From Palsa-661 sp035535015 (GTDB lineage: Bacteria; Actinomycetota; Acidimicrobiia; Acidimicrobiales; UBA8190), in NCBI GenBank assembly GCA_035535015.1, contig DATLQU010000059.1, forward strand, positions 1 through 64,000: a stretch of DNA of 64,000 bases, read 5' to 3'. A model generated the notes under the pieces. It saw only the letters and a list, made by a program, of their open reading frames with translations. It was not told the origin of the DNA and made no database searches. A program made the translations under genes and the position numbers. Shown piece after piece: positions 24,622-32,712 of this stretch (position 1 is the stretch's first letter; each line of letters starts with the position of its first letter).

Positions 24622-25796
24622 GTACGGGCACGAGGCCGGGCCGGCGGGCCGTCATCGTCGGTGTGGCCACGTCCGACTATCCCCGGCTCCCGGACATGTC
24701 CGAGCACGCCGTCCACGGGCAGGCGGCCGACCGGGCCCTGGCCGACGCCGGGCTGACCATGGCCGACGTCGACGGCTTCGCCAGTACCGGCTTCTTCCCC
24801 ATGTACGCCACCGGGGTGGCGGAGTACCTGGGGTTGCATCCCACCTACTACGACGAGACCAACGCCGGGGGGGCGTCGTTCGAGGTCCTGGTGGAGCACG
24901 CCGCCTATGCCATCGAGTGCGGTGCCGCCGAGGTCGTCCTGATCACCTACGGGTCCATCCAGCTCTCCCAGATGGGAAGGCGGCTCGGCACCGGTGGCGG
25001 CGGCGGGGCCGGCTTCGCCCCCGGGCCCGCCATCTACGACGCCCTGTGGGGCAACACCTTGGTCGGCAGCTACGCCCTGGCCGCCCGGCGGCACATGCAC
25101 CAATTCGGGACGACGGCCGAGCAACTCGCCGCGGTGGCCGTGACCATGCGCCGGCATGCGGCCGGCAATCCTCAGGCCCAGGAGCGCGAGCCCATCACGG
25201 TCGACGACGTCGTCTCCTCGCGTCTGGTCGCCGATCCGCTGCACAAGCTCGACTGTTGTGTGATCTCCGACGGAGGAGGGGCATGCGTGGTGACGTCGGC
25301 CGAGCGCGCCGCCGATCTGCGCCGGAGCCCCATCCACATCCTGGGCGCGGCGCACTCCACCACCCACCACATGAACATCTCGGCCATGCCCGATCTGACC
25401 GTCTCGCCCGCCGCCCAGTGCGGACCGCTGGCCTTCCGACGCGCCGGGATCACTCCCGCCGACGTCGACGTCGCCCAGCTCTACGACTCCTTCACCATCA
25501 CCGTGGTCCTGACCGTCGAGGATCTCGGGTTCTGCGCCAAGGGCGAAGGCGGTGCCTTCGTCGAGAACGACGGCCTCGGACTCGGCGGCCGCCTTCCCAC
25601 CAACACCGACGGTGGCGGTCTGTCGGCCTGTCATCCCGGGATGCGGGGGATGTTCCTGATCGTCGAAGCGGTCCGGCAATTGCGCGGCGAGGGCGGAGTC
25701 ACCCAGGTCCCCGATGCCCGGATCGCCGTGGCCCATGGAACCGGGGGGATGCTCTCCACCGGGGCCACCCTCGTTCTCGGCAAGGAGGCACCGTGA
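24618..25796 (+). CDS. Thiolase-fold protein, closer to acetyl-CoA acetyltransferase type
   Basis: 392 residues from the ATG at 24618 (ATGA overlap with the previous gene). It has VIVGVATSDYPRLPDM, the NAGGASFEVLVEHAAYAIECGAAEVVLI region, GGGGGAGFAPGPAIYDALWG, VAQLYDSFTITVVLTVEDLGFCAKGEGG, then NTDGGGLSACHPGMRGMF. The last motif carries Cys-His, unlike the SEAY(I/V)HG of the other two thiolase-fold proteins, and matches the C-terminal motif of genuine SCP2-type thiolases. The expected first nucleophile position reads Ala-Ser (GGASFE) rather than Cys, so ordinary thiolysis is uncertain. The next gene, a DUF35 protein, overlaps it by four bases and is its likely partner. Confidence 0.85.
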   Translation: MSTGTRPGRRAVIVGVATSDYPRLPDMSEHAVHGQAADRALADAGLTMADVDGFASTGFFPMYATGVAEYLGLHPTYYDETNAGGASFEVLVEHAAYAIECGAAEVVLITYGSIQLSQMGRRLGTGGGGGAGFAPGPAIYDALWGNTLVGSYALAARRHMHQFGTTAEQLAAVAVTMRRHAAGNPQAQEREPITVDDVVSSRLVADPLHKLDCCVISDGGGACVVTSAERAADLRRSPIHILGAAHSTTHHMNISAMPDLTVSPAAQCGPLAFRRAGITPADVDVAQLYDSFTITVVLTVEDLGFCAKGEGGAFVENDGLGLGGRLPTNTDGGGLSACHPGMRGMFLIVEAVRQLRGEGGVTQVPDARIAVAHGTGGMLSTGATLVLGKEAP

Positions 25797-26233
25797 CCGA
25801 CACGACCACCCCGGCGACCGACGAGCGGCCACCGAAGCCGAGGCCGGCACCCATCGCCGATCACGACTCGGCGCCCTACTGGAAGGCTCTGCACGACGGC
25901 CACCTTCTGGTGCAGCGATGCCAGGACTGCGACGAATTCCAGCTCTATCCACGCCACCGCTGCCTGGCCTGCCGGGGTCCCGTGGCCTGGGTGGAGGCGA
26001 GCGGCCGGGGCACGATCTACAGCTTCACGGTGATCCGCCAGAATTATGCGCGACCTTTTCGGGATTGGATCCCCTACGTCGTCGCCCTGGTCGAATTGGC
26101 CGAAGGTCCGCGGGTGATGAGCAACGTGGTCGACTGCGATCCGGACGCCGTGCAGGTGGGGATGCCTGTCGAGGTGAGATTCGAGGTCGTCTCCGACGAC
26201 GCCGGGATCGCCCTCTTCACTGCGCTGTCCTGA
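25793..26233 (+). CDS. Zn-ribbon/OB-fold protein (DUF35 family), last gene of the operon
   Basis: 146 residues from a GTG at 25793, preceded by aaggagg and overlapping the upstream stop (GTGA). A Pro/Lys-rich lead is followed by SAPYWKALHDGHLLVQRCQDCDEFQLYPRHRCLAC (zinc ribbon, four Cys) and an OB-fold (RGTIYSFTVIRQNY, PYVVALVELAEGPRVMSNVV, VGMPVEVRFEVV). It is the most compact of the three DUF35 proteins here. Its likely partner is the thiolase-fold protein encoded just upstream. No structure resembling a terminator is obvious after the stop. Confidence 0.9.
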   Translation: MTDTTTPATDERPPKPRPAPIADHDSAPYWKALHDGHLLVQRCQDCDEFQLYPRHRCLACRGPVAWVEASGRGTIYSFTVIRQNYARPFRDWIPYVVALVELAEGPRVMSNVVDCDPDAVQVGMPVEVRFEVVSDDAGIALFTALS

Positions 26234-26414
26234 TTGTCCGGCTCAAGTCGGTGAATTGGGCGCCCGTTGGGTCTCGCGCCACCGCGACCGCTGTATGTGA
26301 GCGAAACATGCGGAGTACTGTCGACTCATCGCACCTCTCGCCACCCACCGTGGTCAGCTCCCGGTGCTGGCGCTTTCGAGTGACCATTCCGGGCGTGACA
26401 ATTCCGTCCTCCAC

Positions 26415-27065
26415 ATGCCGTCGCCGCGCGCCGCACTGCGCCATGCTGCGCCGATCGTCTTCGAGGGCATCGTCGGTCCGCTGGCGCTCTTCTATGTTGT
26501 GCTGCTGTTGGCCGGATTCCGGGGGGCGTTGATCGCCGCTCTGTGCTGGTCGTACGGGGCGGTCATCCGCCGGGTGCGTCGCGGCGAGCGGATCACCGCT
26601 CTTCTGATGCTCGGGACGCTGCTGCTGACCCTGCGGACGACGGTGGCCTTCGTCACCGGCAGCGCCTTCGTCTACTTCATCCAGCCGACGGCGGGCGCCG
26701 TCCTCGTCGCCGTGGTCCTCTTGATCTCCGCCGTCATGCGCAAGCCCTTCACCCAGCGCTTCGCCCACGACTTCTGCCCCCTCGATCCCGAACTCCTGGC
26801 CCGGCCCCGCGTCCAGAAGTTCTTCGTCCAGATCTCGGTCGTCTGGGCCGCCGTTCTGCTGCTCAACGCCGGCCTGGTGATCTGGATGCTTCTGTCGTCG
26901 TCGCTCGAGATGTTCGTCCTCGAGCGGACGGCGGCAACCTGGTCGCTCACCGCTGCGGCGGTGGCCATCTCCATCTTCGGCTTCACGGCGGCGATGCGCA
27001 GTGACGATGTCACCGTGCACTGGGGCGCGGCCCCGGCGTCGCCGGCTCCGGCCATCCGCTCCTAG
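26415..27065 (+). CDS. VC0807-like integral membrane protein
   Basis: 216 residues from the ATG at 26415; the frame continues upstream without a better start. About five to six hydrophobic segments are visible (GPLALFYVVLLLAGF, GALIAALCWSYGAV, ALLMLGTLLLTLRT, AVLVAVVLLISAV, VVWAAVLLLNAGLVIWMLL, AAAVAISIFGFTAAM). Conserved-looking loop motifs are RRVRRGER and RKPFTQRFAHDFCPL. This resembles the VC0807/DUF3159-like membrane proteins common in actinobacteria, whose function is unknown. It stands alone between the thiolase operon and the convergent PQQ-propeller gene, with only 19 bases to the latter. The 181 bases upstream may hold its promoter, but I cannot pick out a clear one. Confidence 0.7.
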   Translation: MPSPRAALRHAAPIVFEGIVGPLALFYVVLLLAGFRGALIAALCWSYGAVIRRVRRGERITALLMLGTLLLTLRTTVAFVTGSAFVYFIQPTAGAVLVAVVLLISAVMRKPFTQRFAHDFCPLDPELLARPRVQKFFVQISVVWAAVLLLNAGLVIWMLLSSSLEMFVLERTAATWSLTAAAVAISIFGFTAAMRSDDVTVHWGAAPASPAPAIRS

Positions 27066-27084
27066 TCGGCGAGCCGACTTCAGC

Positions 27085-28716
27085 TCACGGCAGGGCGAAG
27101 GCGTAGAAGACGGTGCTGCGCTTCCCCCATGGGGGTCCCAGCCGGGCGTAACCGTTGCCCCAGTAGACGACGCCGTTCACGATGGCCGGTCCGGCGACGG
27201 AGCTCCCCTGGCCCAGCTGGTCCCAGAGGATGCCGCCGGTCACCGCATTCATGGCGTACATGTGGCCGGACGACGACCCGGCGTAGACGACACCGTTGGC
27301 CGCCGAGACGGACCCGATGTCCACTCCTGCGCTCGGGTCGGCCGTCTGCCACAGGATCGCACCCGTCACCGGATCGAGCGCGGCCCACGAACCGGCACTG
27401 GTCGGCGAGGACGACCCGGCCGGCGTGTAGGACACCATGTTCGAGTCGGCCTCGGCCACGTAGATCCGGCTCCCGTCTGTGGCCGTTCCCCACTGGATGC
27501 CGCCCTGGGGCCCACCGGGGCCGACTTGGGTCCCCCACAAGATGTCGCCGGTGGCGGCGTCCGCCTCCCAGTACACGCCACTCTTCTCCCCGGCTCCCAC
27601 CACGAGTTCCGAGGCGCCGCCCGCCCCCGTGATGGTGAACAGCTGAGCGCCGCTGCCGAAGTCGGCATCGGCTCCGACGTTGGTCGGGCAGTTCGGTCCG
27701 CCCCCCGATTTGCAGGCCACCGTCCAGGTGTCGAAGCCCCCCTGGCCCTTCGCCCATCGGATGGCCCCCGTGACTGAGTCCAGGGCCACCAGGGAATCGA
27801 TGTGATCGCCGGCCGCCAGACACTGGTCCGGGGTGCCGCCGTTGGTCTGGCAGGTCGTGGCGCCGGCGGGGATCGAGTAGTTGTTCCCGGTGGTGACGAA
27901 GAGGGTCTTGCTCTTCGGGTCGAACGCCGGCGTACTGCTCCAGATGGCAGCGCCGCTGTATCCCCCCGGCACACCACCGTTGTCGGGGACCATGAAGGTC
28001 TTCCAGATCATCCTCCCGGTCTTGGCCTTGACCGCGGTCATCGAACCGCGGAAGGTACAACAGGCATAGCCGGGGAGAGAAGCGGCGTATTCCTCACTGG
28101 ATGAGACCCCGACATAGACCACGCCTTTGTCGACCAGGGGCGACTGGGTGATGATGGCCGAGGGATGGGTGTCGAGCTGCGTCCTCCAGATCAGCGCGCC
28201 GGTGCCGGCCTTGATCGCCATCAGGTGAGCACCGTTCTGATCGCCGACGTAGACCACGCCGCCCGACACGGCGGGGCTGGTCCGTGAAACCGAATTGGCG
28301 ATGCCGTCGTAGTTCGAGACGGGTTCCTTCCACACCGTCGCTCCGGTGGCCGCATTCACGGCGTTGAGATTGCCGCCCCAGTCCGGGAAATAGGCGACCC
28401 CGTTCACGATGGCCGGGGTGGCCGAGACGTCACCGGTCGTCGTGGACGTCCACTTCACCCCCAGTGATCCCACGTTGTTCGCCTTGATGTGTGTTTCGAA
28501 GGCGTTGGCGTGCGTGTCGGAGAGATTCTGGCCCCCTGACGGCCACTGCTTCTTCGTCGGTGTTTTGGCACCGGCGGCGGTGGCCAGTGAGACGACGATG
28601 ACGACGCCGACGCTCAGCGACAGCCAGACCGACCGGCTCGGGACCGGCACCCGCCGGCGGGGCGCGGCCACCGGGACATGGGGAAGACGAGGGGCGTCCT
28701 TCGCCGCGTCGGGCAT
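27085..28716 (-). CDS. Exported PQQ-type beta-propeller protein
   Basis: 543 residues from the ATG at 28716. A basic N-terminus and one hydrophobic segment (SVWLSLSVGVVIVVSLATAAGA) form a signal peptide or anchor. The rest is a PQQ-like eight-bladed propeller with repeated blades of the form (A/S)TPAIVNGVAYF...LNAVNAATGATVWK, LMAIKAGTGALIWRT, MTAVKAKTGRMIWKT, LVALDSVTGAIRWAK and AALDPVTGAILWQT. An adjacent cysteine pair (GYACCTFRGS) is reminiscent of the vicinal Cys-Cys of quinoprotein alcohol and polyvinyl-alcohol dehydrogenases. No CxxCH haem site is present, so an external cytochrome would be needed. A PQQ-dependent dehydrogenase is possible; a non-catalytic propeller is the alternative. 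Confidence 0.82.
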   Translation of the reverse strand: MPDAAKDAPRLPHVPVAAPRRRVPVPSRSVWLSLSVGVVIVVSLATAAGAKTPTKKQWPSGGQNLSDTHANAFETHIKANNVGSLGVKWTSTTTGDVSATPAIVNGVAYFPDWGGNLNAVNAATGATVWKEPVSNYDGIANSVSRTSPAVSGGVVYVGDQNGAHLMAIKAGTGALIWRTQLDTHPSAIITQSPLVDKGVVYVGVSSSEEYAASLPGYACCTFRGSMTAVKAKTGRMIWKTFMVPDNGGVPGGYSGAAIWSSTPAFDPKSKTLFVTTGNNYSIPAGATTCQTNGGTPDQCLAAGDHIDSLVALDSVTGAIRWAKGQGGFDTWTVACKSGGGPNCPTNVGADADFGSGAQLFTITGAGGASELVVGAGEKSGVYWEADAATGDILWGTQVGPGGPQGGIQWGTATDGSRIYVAEADSNMVSYTPAGSSSPTSAGSWAALDPVTGAILWQTADPSAGVDIGSVSAANGVVYAGSSSGHMYAMNAVTGGILWDQLGQGSSVAGPAIVNGVVYWGNGYARLGPPWGKRSTVFYAFALP

Positions 28717-28808
28717 TGGCTCAATGTAGCCAGGCGTTCTCGCCGGGGCCGCCTGATCTGCCCGTCACGAAGAGCAGAACCGACCGGCCACGCACCCGTC
28801 GCGCTTGA

Positions 28809-29180
28809 ATGGAACCCATGGGCGCCCTACTGACCGAGATCGTCGTCGAGTCCACCGATCCGGCTGCCGCGGCCACGTTCTGGAGCCGAACCCTCGGGTG
28901 GGATCTGCACGAGCACCTGCCCGGGAACGTTCCCTGGATATCAGCGTCCGGGGATCCCGACGGTCACGACCTGAAGCTCGTCTTCGTGCCGGTACGCGCA
29001 GGAAAGACGCCCGCCAACCGGCTCTACCTCAACCCGCAGGGATGCGATCTTCCCGCCGAGATCGGTCGGCTGACGGCGCTGGGCGCCACCACGGAGGCCG
29101 GGGCTTCGACCACTCCGTGGGTGGCCATGGTCGACCCCGGGGGGACCCGGCTCACGATCCTTCCCACCCGGATCGACTGA
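28809..29180 (+). CDS. VOC-superfamily (glyoxalase-like) small protein
   Basis: 123 residues from the ATG at 28809; an ATG three codons on is also possible. The single-chain VOC pattern is present: LTEIVVESTDPAAAATFWSRTLGW at the start, GHDLKLVFVPV in the middle, RLTALGATTEAG and WVAMVDPGGTRLTILP at the end. Spacing fits the Glyoxalase_6-like group, which is usually annotated as putative glyoxalase or bleomycin-resistance-like. Substrate unknown. It has its own short upstream region, divergent from the PQQ-propeller gene (92-base gap). Confidence 0.85.
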   Translation: MEPMGALLTEIVVESTDPAAAATFWSRTLGWDLHEHLPGNVPWISASGDPDGHDLKLVFVPVRAGKTPANRLYLNPQGCDLPAEIGRLTALGATTEAGASTTPWVAMVDPGGTRLTILPTRID

Positions 29181-29312
29181 TCCCGCGACCTCTCGGAGTC
29201 GGCCACCTTCCGCCGATGATCAGGGAGGATCGCCATCGCGTCCCCGGCCCGCCACGGGCCCGGGGCCGTGGATTCGGGCCGGCCCCGGCCTCTGGCCCTA
29301 CGATCGGCGGCC

Positions 29313-30392
29313 ATGTCCATGGTGCCAGGAACCGCTCCGCCGGCCGCCGCACCGATCCTGATCGGCGTCCTCTACGACTTCCCTCAGGCCGACGGGGGGG
29401 CGAGTGTCGAAGAGGCGATCCGCCTCGGTCTGGCCGACGTGCAAGCGACGGGCCGCATCGACCGGTCGATCGAACTCATCCCCCGCCACGCCCGCGGCCT
29501 CCCCGGCGGGACGGCCCACGACGTCGAGAGGAGCTACGCCGAGCTCGTCGACCACGGTGTCCTGGCCGTGGTGGGGCCGTCCATCTCCGACAACGGCCTG
29601 ATCGTCGGTCCGCTGGCCGACCGCACCGGCGTCCCCACCATTAATTACACGGGGGGCGAGCACACCCGGGGGGAGTTCATGTTCCACTACCAGGTGGGCT
29701 CGCTCCAGGAGGAGCCGGTCGTCCTGGTCGAACACCTCGTCCGGCAGGGGATCACCAGCCTGGCTGCCGTCTACGACAATTCCCCCGTCGGCCGCGGCTA
29801 CGCCGACTCGCTCATCGAGGCCGGCGCCACCGCCGGCATCGACATCACCGGCAGCGCCGCCGTCGCCCCACTGGCCGAAGACGTCTCGCCCACCATCCGC
29901 CGGCTCCGGGCCGGGGAGCCCGAGAGTCTCGTCTACCTCGGACTGGGCGTCGCGGCGCGGGCCGTGGCCATGGCCGTGGAGGCCGAGGACTGGAGGCTCC
30001 CGGTGGTGGCCAACTCCTCGCTCATGTTCGGCTACACCCGCCGCGACTGGCGGGCCGGCTGGGAGGGCTGGGTCTACGTCGACGGTGTCTCCGACGAGAA
30101 CACGCAGCGGGCCCGGCTGGCGGCGCACGCCCCGAAGACGGCACGCGGCCCGGTCGGGGTGGCCGCCTACGACATCGGTCGGCTGCTCGGCGAGGCCATC
30201 GCCCGCAGCGCCCACTTGACCCGCGGCGGGATCAGAGACGGCCTCGAGCGGGTGAAGAGGCTGCCGGCGGCCACGGGCATGGACGGCACCGTCATGGGAT
30301 TCGGGAATTGGGACCATGGCGCGCTGAAGGGCCGCTACCTCGTTCTGCGGTCCTGGCGCGACGGCAAGTCCGTCCAGGTGGAGGACCAGTAG
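29313..30392 (+). CDS. Periplasmic-binding-protein-like receptor domain without export signal
   Basis: 359 residues from the ATG at 29313. The sequence fits the branched-chain amino acid/amide binding fold (Peripla_BP_6): ILIGVLYDFPQADGGASVEEAIRLGLADVQ, LVDHGVLAVVGPSISDNGLIVGPLADRTGVPTINYTG, VYDNSPVGRGYADSLIEAGATAGI, and YDIGRLLGEAI. There is no hydrophobic signal peptide or lipobox before the fold, and no permease or ATPase gene nearby. It therefore looks like a cytoplasmic ligand-binding protein, of the type that sometimes acts as a sensor or has been recruited by catabolic clusters. An upstream start (29268) adds only an Arg/Pro-rich lead. Ligand unknown. Confidence 0.82.
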   Translation: MSMVPGTAPPAAAPILIGVLYDFPQADGGASVEEAIRLGLADVQATGRIDRSIELIPRHARGLPGGTAHDVERSYAELVDHGVLAVVGPSISDNGLIVGPLADRTGVPTINYTGGEHTRGEFMFHYQVGSLQEEPVVLVEHLVRQGITSLAAVYDNSPVGRGYADSLIEAGATAGIDITGSAAVAPLAEDVSPTIRRLRAGEPESLVYLGLGVAARAVAMAVEAEDWRLPVVANSSLMFGYTRRDWRAGWEGWVYVDGVSDENTQRARLAAHAPKTARGPVGVAAYDIGRLLGEAIARSAHLTRGGIRDGLERVKRLPAATGMDGTVMGFGNWDHGALKGRYLVLRSWRDGKSVQVEDQ

Positions 30393-30405
30393 GTCGGCGC
30401 CGTCA

Positions 30406-31290
30406 TTACGAGGCCAGGAATCGCAGTTGGCCCGGCGCCCGGGACTTCCAGAACCCGAGATCATGGGCACCCGGGGAAAGGGTGACGTCGCCCGGACGCA
30501 GCAGCCCGGAGAGTTGACGCGAGGCCGGGAGAAACGGATCGGACAGCCCGCAATCGACCCGCACCTCGATCTGCTCGAGCTCGGCGACCCGTCGGATCAC
30601 ATCGTGGGCGCCCCAGTCGGCGGCCGAGTCGAAGGCGGTGGGATTGGCCGCCTGCGAAGACGCATAGGACGGCCAGATGGCCGGACTCTCGACTCCGACC
30701 CGGCTGATCCGCTGGGGATAGGTCTCAGCCAGAAGCAGAGCTCCGTAACCACCCATCGACCAGCCGAACGTCACCAGCCGGTCCGTGGTCACACCCATGG
30801 CGCGGAGCATCGGCAGGAACTCGTCCATGAGCATGGCCTGGGGATCATCCCCGTCGGCGCGTGGGTGCCAGTAGGCATCTCCCCCATCAGCGGCGGCGAG
30901 CACCAGGGACACCGGAGCCGTCGTCCGAGCCAGCTCTGCCTGCGCGTCTTGCAACCGCAGCCGGTGGAAGGCGTAGCTGTGGTCGGCGGAATACCCGTGG
31001 AGCACAAGGCACAACGGCACGGGTTGCTGTCTCCGCCAGCCGGGTGGGTACGACACCGTCCAGCCCACCTCCCGCCCGCGGTGCGCTGAACGAAAGCGTC
31101 CGGACACGAGTCCCCTAGGGACCGGTTGTCTCGGTGCAGGCCTCGTCGCTTTGGAGGCTGCCTCACCGACTTCGGTATCAGGCGAACTGACCAGAGCATC
31201 GACGCCGACACCGATGGCCGTGCCTATCCCGATGACTCCGGCGGCGGCCAGGAAGCGGCGGCGGCCGAATTGCGCCGGGGTCGTCGTCAC
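30406..31290 (-). CDS. Tat-exported alpha/beta hydrolase (putative esterase)
   Basis: 294 residues from a GTG at 31290. The N-terminus has a twin-arginine signal (FGRRRFLAAAGVIGIGTAIGVGV), so it is exported folded. The catalytic domain is an alpha/beta hydrolase of the esterase D/feruloyl-esterase-like type: LCLVLHGYSADHSYAFHRL (oxyanion region), FGWSMGGYGALLLAE with the GxSxG nucleophile, DCGLSDPF for the acid, and SPGAHDLGFWKS for the His. Substrate unknown; extracellular ester hydrolysis is likely. Its start overlaps the stop of the upstream NTF2-like gene by four bases, so it may be the last gene of the minus-strand acyl-CoA dehydrogenase run. Confidence 0.88.
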   Translation of the reverse strand: MTTTPAQFGRRRFLAAAGVIGIGTAIGVGVDALVSSPDTEVGEAASKATRPAPRQPVPRGLVSGRFRSAHRGREVGWTVSYPPGWRRQQPVPLCLVLHGYSADHSYAFHRLRLQDAQAELARTTAPVSLVLAAADGGDAYWHPRADGDDPQAMLMDEFLPMLRAMGVTTDRLVTFGWSMGGYGALLLAETYPQRISRVGVESPAIWPSYASSQAANPTAFDSAADWGAHDVIRRVAELEQIEVRVDCGLSDPFLPASRQLSGLLRPGDVTLSPGAHDLGFWKSRAPGQLRFLAS

Positions 31291-31655
31291 ACCGCCGGAG
31301 GAGTGCGGCCGAGCGTCTGGATGTAGATCGAGATATGGGCGATCAGTCCCTCGCTGTCGAGATCGAAGATCAGCGCTTCGGGCGTCTCCACCGACTCTCC
31401 TGCCATCTCCACGAACTCGGTCAGCTCCACCATGACCAGCCGGTCCTTCTCGAGCTCCACCACCCGGTCGATCCGCATCGCATAACCCGCAAGCGACGGC
31501 ATCAGCTCCGAGAGCATGGCCACATAGGGGTGGCGCGGTGTGTAGGTGTCGCCGAAAGGGCCCACCCGGACGACGTTCTCGGCCAGGCAGCCGGCCATGG
31601 CCTCGAAGTCGTGAGCCACCATCGTCTCCAGGTAGCGCTCCACGATGTTCGCCAT
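31287..31655 (-). CDS. SnoaL/NTF2-like small protein
   Basis: 122 residues from the ATG at 31655, one base after the stop of the acyl-CoA dehydrogenase gene. It begins MANIVERYLETMVAHDFEAMAGCLAENVVRVGPFGDTYTPR, the usual helix pair and curved sheet start of NTF2-like (SnoaL, ketosteroid-isomerase-like) proteins, and ends ALIFDLDSEGLIAHISIYIQT. The fold is used by isomerases, hydratases and cyclases of polyketides or steroids as well as non-enzymes. Its place behind two acyl-CoA dehydrogenases makes a role on the same substrate plausible, but the reaction cannot be read. Confidence 0.82.
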   Translation of the reverse strand: MANIVERYLETMVAHDFEAMAGCLAENVVRVGPFGDTYTPRHPYVAMLSELMPSLAGYAMRIDRVVELEKDRLVMVELTEFVEMAGESVETPEALIFDLDSEGLIAHISIYIQTLGRTPPAV

Positions 31656-31656
31656 C

Positions 31657-32694
31657 TCAGGCCTTCGCCGTCGCCAGCATCCGCTCGAGCACCCGGGCCC
31701 GATGGAAGCCGGCATCACCCCAGGCGGCGGAGAGCGACCAGGCCCGCTTCATCCACAACTGCAGATCGTGCTCCCAGGTGTAGCCGATGGCCCCGTGCAC
31801 CTGCAGGGCCATCCGCGCCGCTCCGGTCGCCGCCTCGGCGGCCAGCGCCTTGGCCATCGACGCGTGCCATCCGGCCCCGGGATCGCCGACGTCGAGCGAC
31901 CAGGCGGCCCGGTAGACGGCGGGCCGGGCGAACTCCAGTCGGATCAGGGCGTTGGCCAGATGATGCTTCACGGCCTGGAAGGAACCGATGGGCTTGCCGA
32001 ACTGGACCCGCTCGACGGCGTACTCGGCCGTCATGGTGATCAGCCGGTCGGCCACCCCCACCAACACCGCCCCGGTGCTCATCGCCGCCCGGTCGGCCAG
32101 AGAGGCGAGGACACCCTGAGCATCCTCGGCCGCCACCACCCGGGTCGCCGGGGACGGCTCCCAGGAGACCTCGGCCGGTCGACGCGTCCCGTCGAGTGAT
32201 CGCCGCGCCCGCCGGACCGTGGCCGCCGCCTCCACGGCGTGGATCTCGCCGTCGCGCTCGAGCAGCAGCAGATCGGCACCCCCGGCCCCCGGAACGCTCG
32301 GCATGGCCGCCGTCCCCACGGCCATCACCGCTGCGCCGGCGGCCACCTTCGGAAGCCAGCGTCCCCGCAGTTCCTCGGCGCCGGCACCGCTGATCTGGCC
32401 GAGCAGGGGCACGGCCAGTGCCGTCGTCTCGAGCAGCGGCTCGGGAAGTCCGGACCGTCCGGTCTCCTCCAGCAACAGCACCAGATCGACCAGACCGAAT
32501 CCGAGCCCGTCGTAGCTCTCGGGCACGGTCAGCCCCACCACCCCCATCTCGGCCAGCGCCGCCCACCGCGCCGGCGACCAGCCCAGTTCCGACTCCCCGG
32601 CGGCGCGCAGCTCGGCCGAGGTACAGCTCTTCTCGGTCAGGGCCCGCAATTGGTTCCGGAACTCGATCTGCCGTTCATCGAAGCCGAAGCGCAT
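31657..32694 (-). CDS. Acyl-CoA dehydrogenase, short chain of a second pair
   Basis: 345 residues from the ATG at 32694. N-terminal FGFDERQIEFRNQLRALTEKSC, the GLGFGLVDLVLLLEETGRSGLPEPLL helix, a middle domain without the usual SEPGAGSD motif, then ERVQFGKPIGSFQAVKHHLANAL and QVHGAIGYTWEHDLQLWMKRA. This mirrors the short chain at 10758 and fits the small chain of heteromeric acyl-CoA dehydrogenases acting on steroid-like CoA esters. The long chain is encoded 18 bases upstream. It should work only as a complex, with FAD bound at the chain interface; that is from the family, not from this sequence. Confidence 0.9.
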   Translation of the reverse strand: MRFGFDERQIEFRNQLRALTEKSCTSAELRAAGESELGWSPARWAALAEMGVVGLTVPESYDGLGFGLVDLVLLLEETGRSGLPEPLLETTALAVPLLGQISGAGAEELRGRWLPKVAAGAAVMAVGTAAMPSVPGAGGADLLLLERDGEIHAVEAAATVRRARRSLDGTRRPAEVSWEPSPATRVVAAEDAQGVLASLADRAAMSTGAVLVGVADRLITMTAEYAVERVQFGKPIGSFQAVKHHLANALIRLEFARPAVYRAAWSLDVGDPGAGWHASMAKALAAEAATGAARMALQVHGAIGYTWEHDLQLWMKRAWSLSAAWGDAGFHRARVLERMLATAKA

Positions 32695-32712
32695 ACCGAG
32701 GTCTCCGGCCCT

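Noticed and set aside
27085..28716. Calling the propeller protein a polyvinyl-alcohol dehydrogenase
   Set aside because: It has the adjacent Cys pair and PQQ-like blades but lacks the cytochrome c domain of that enzyme, so a general name is safer.
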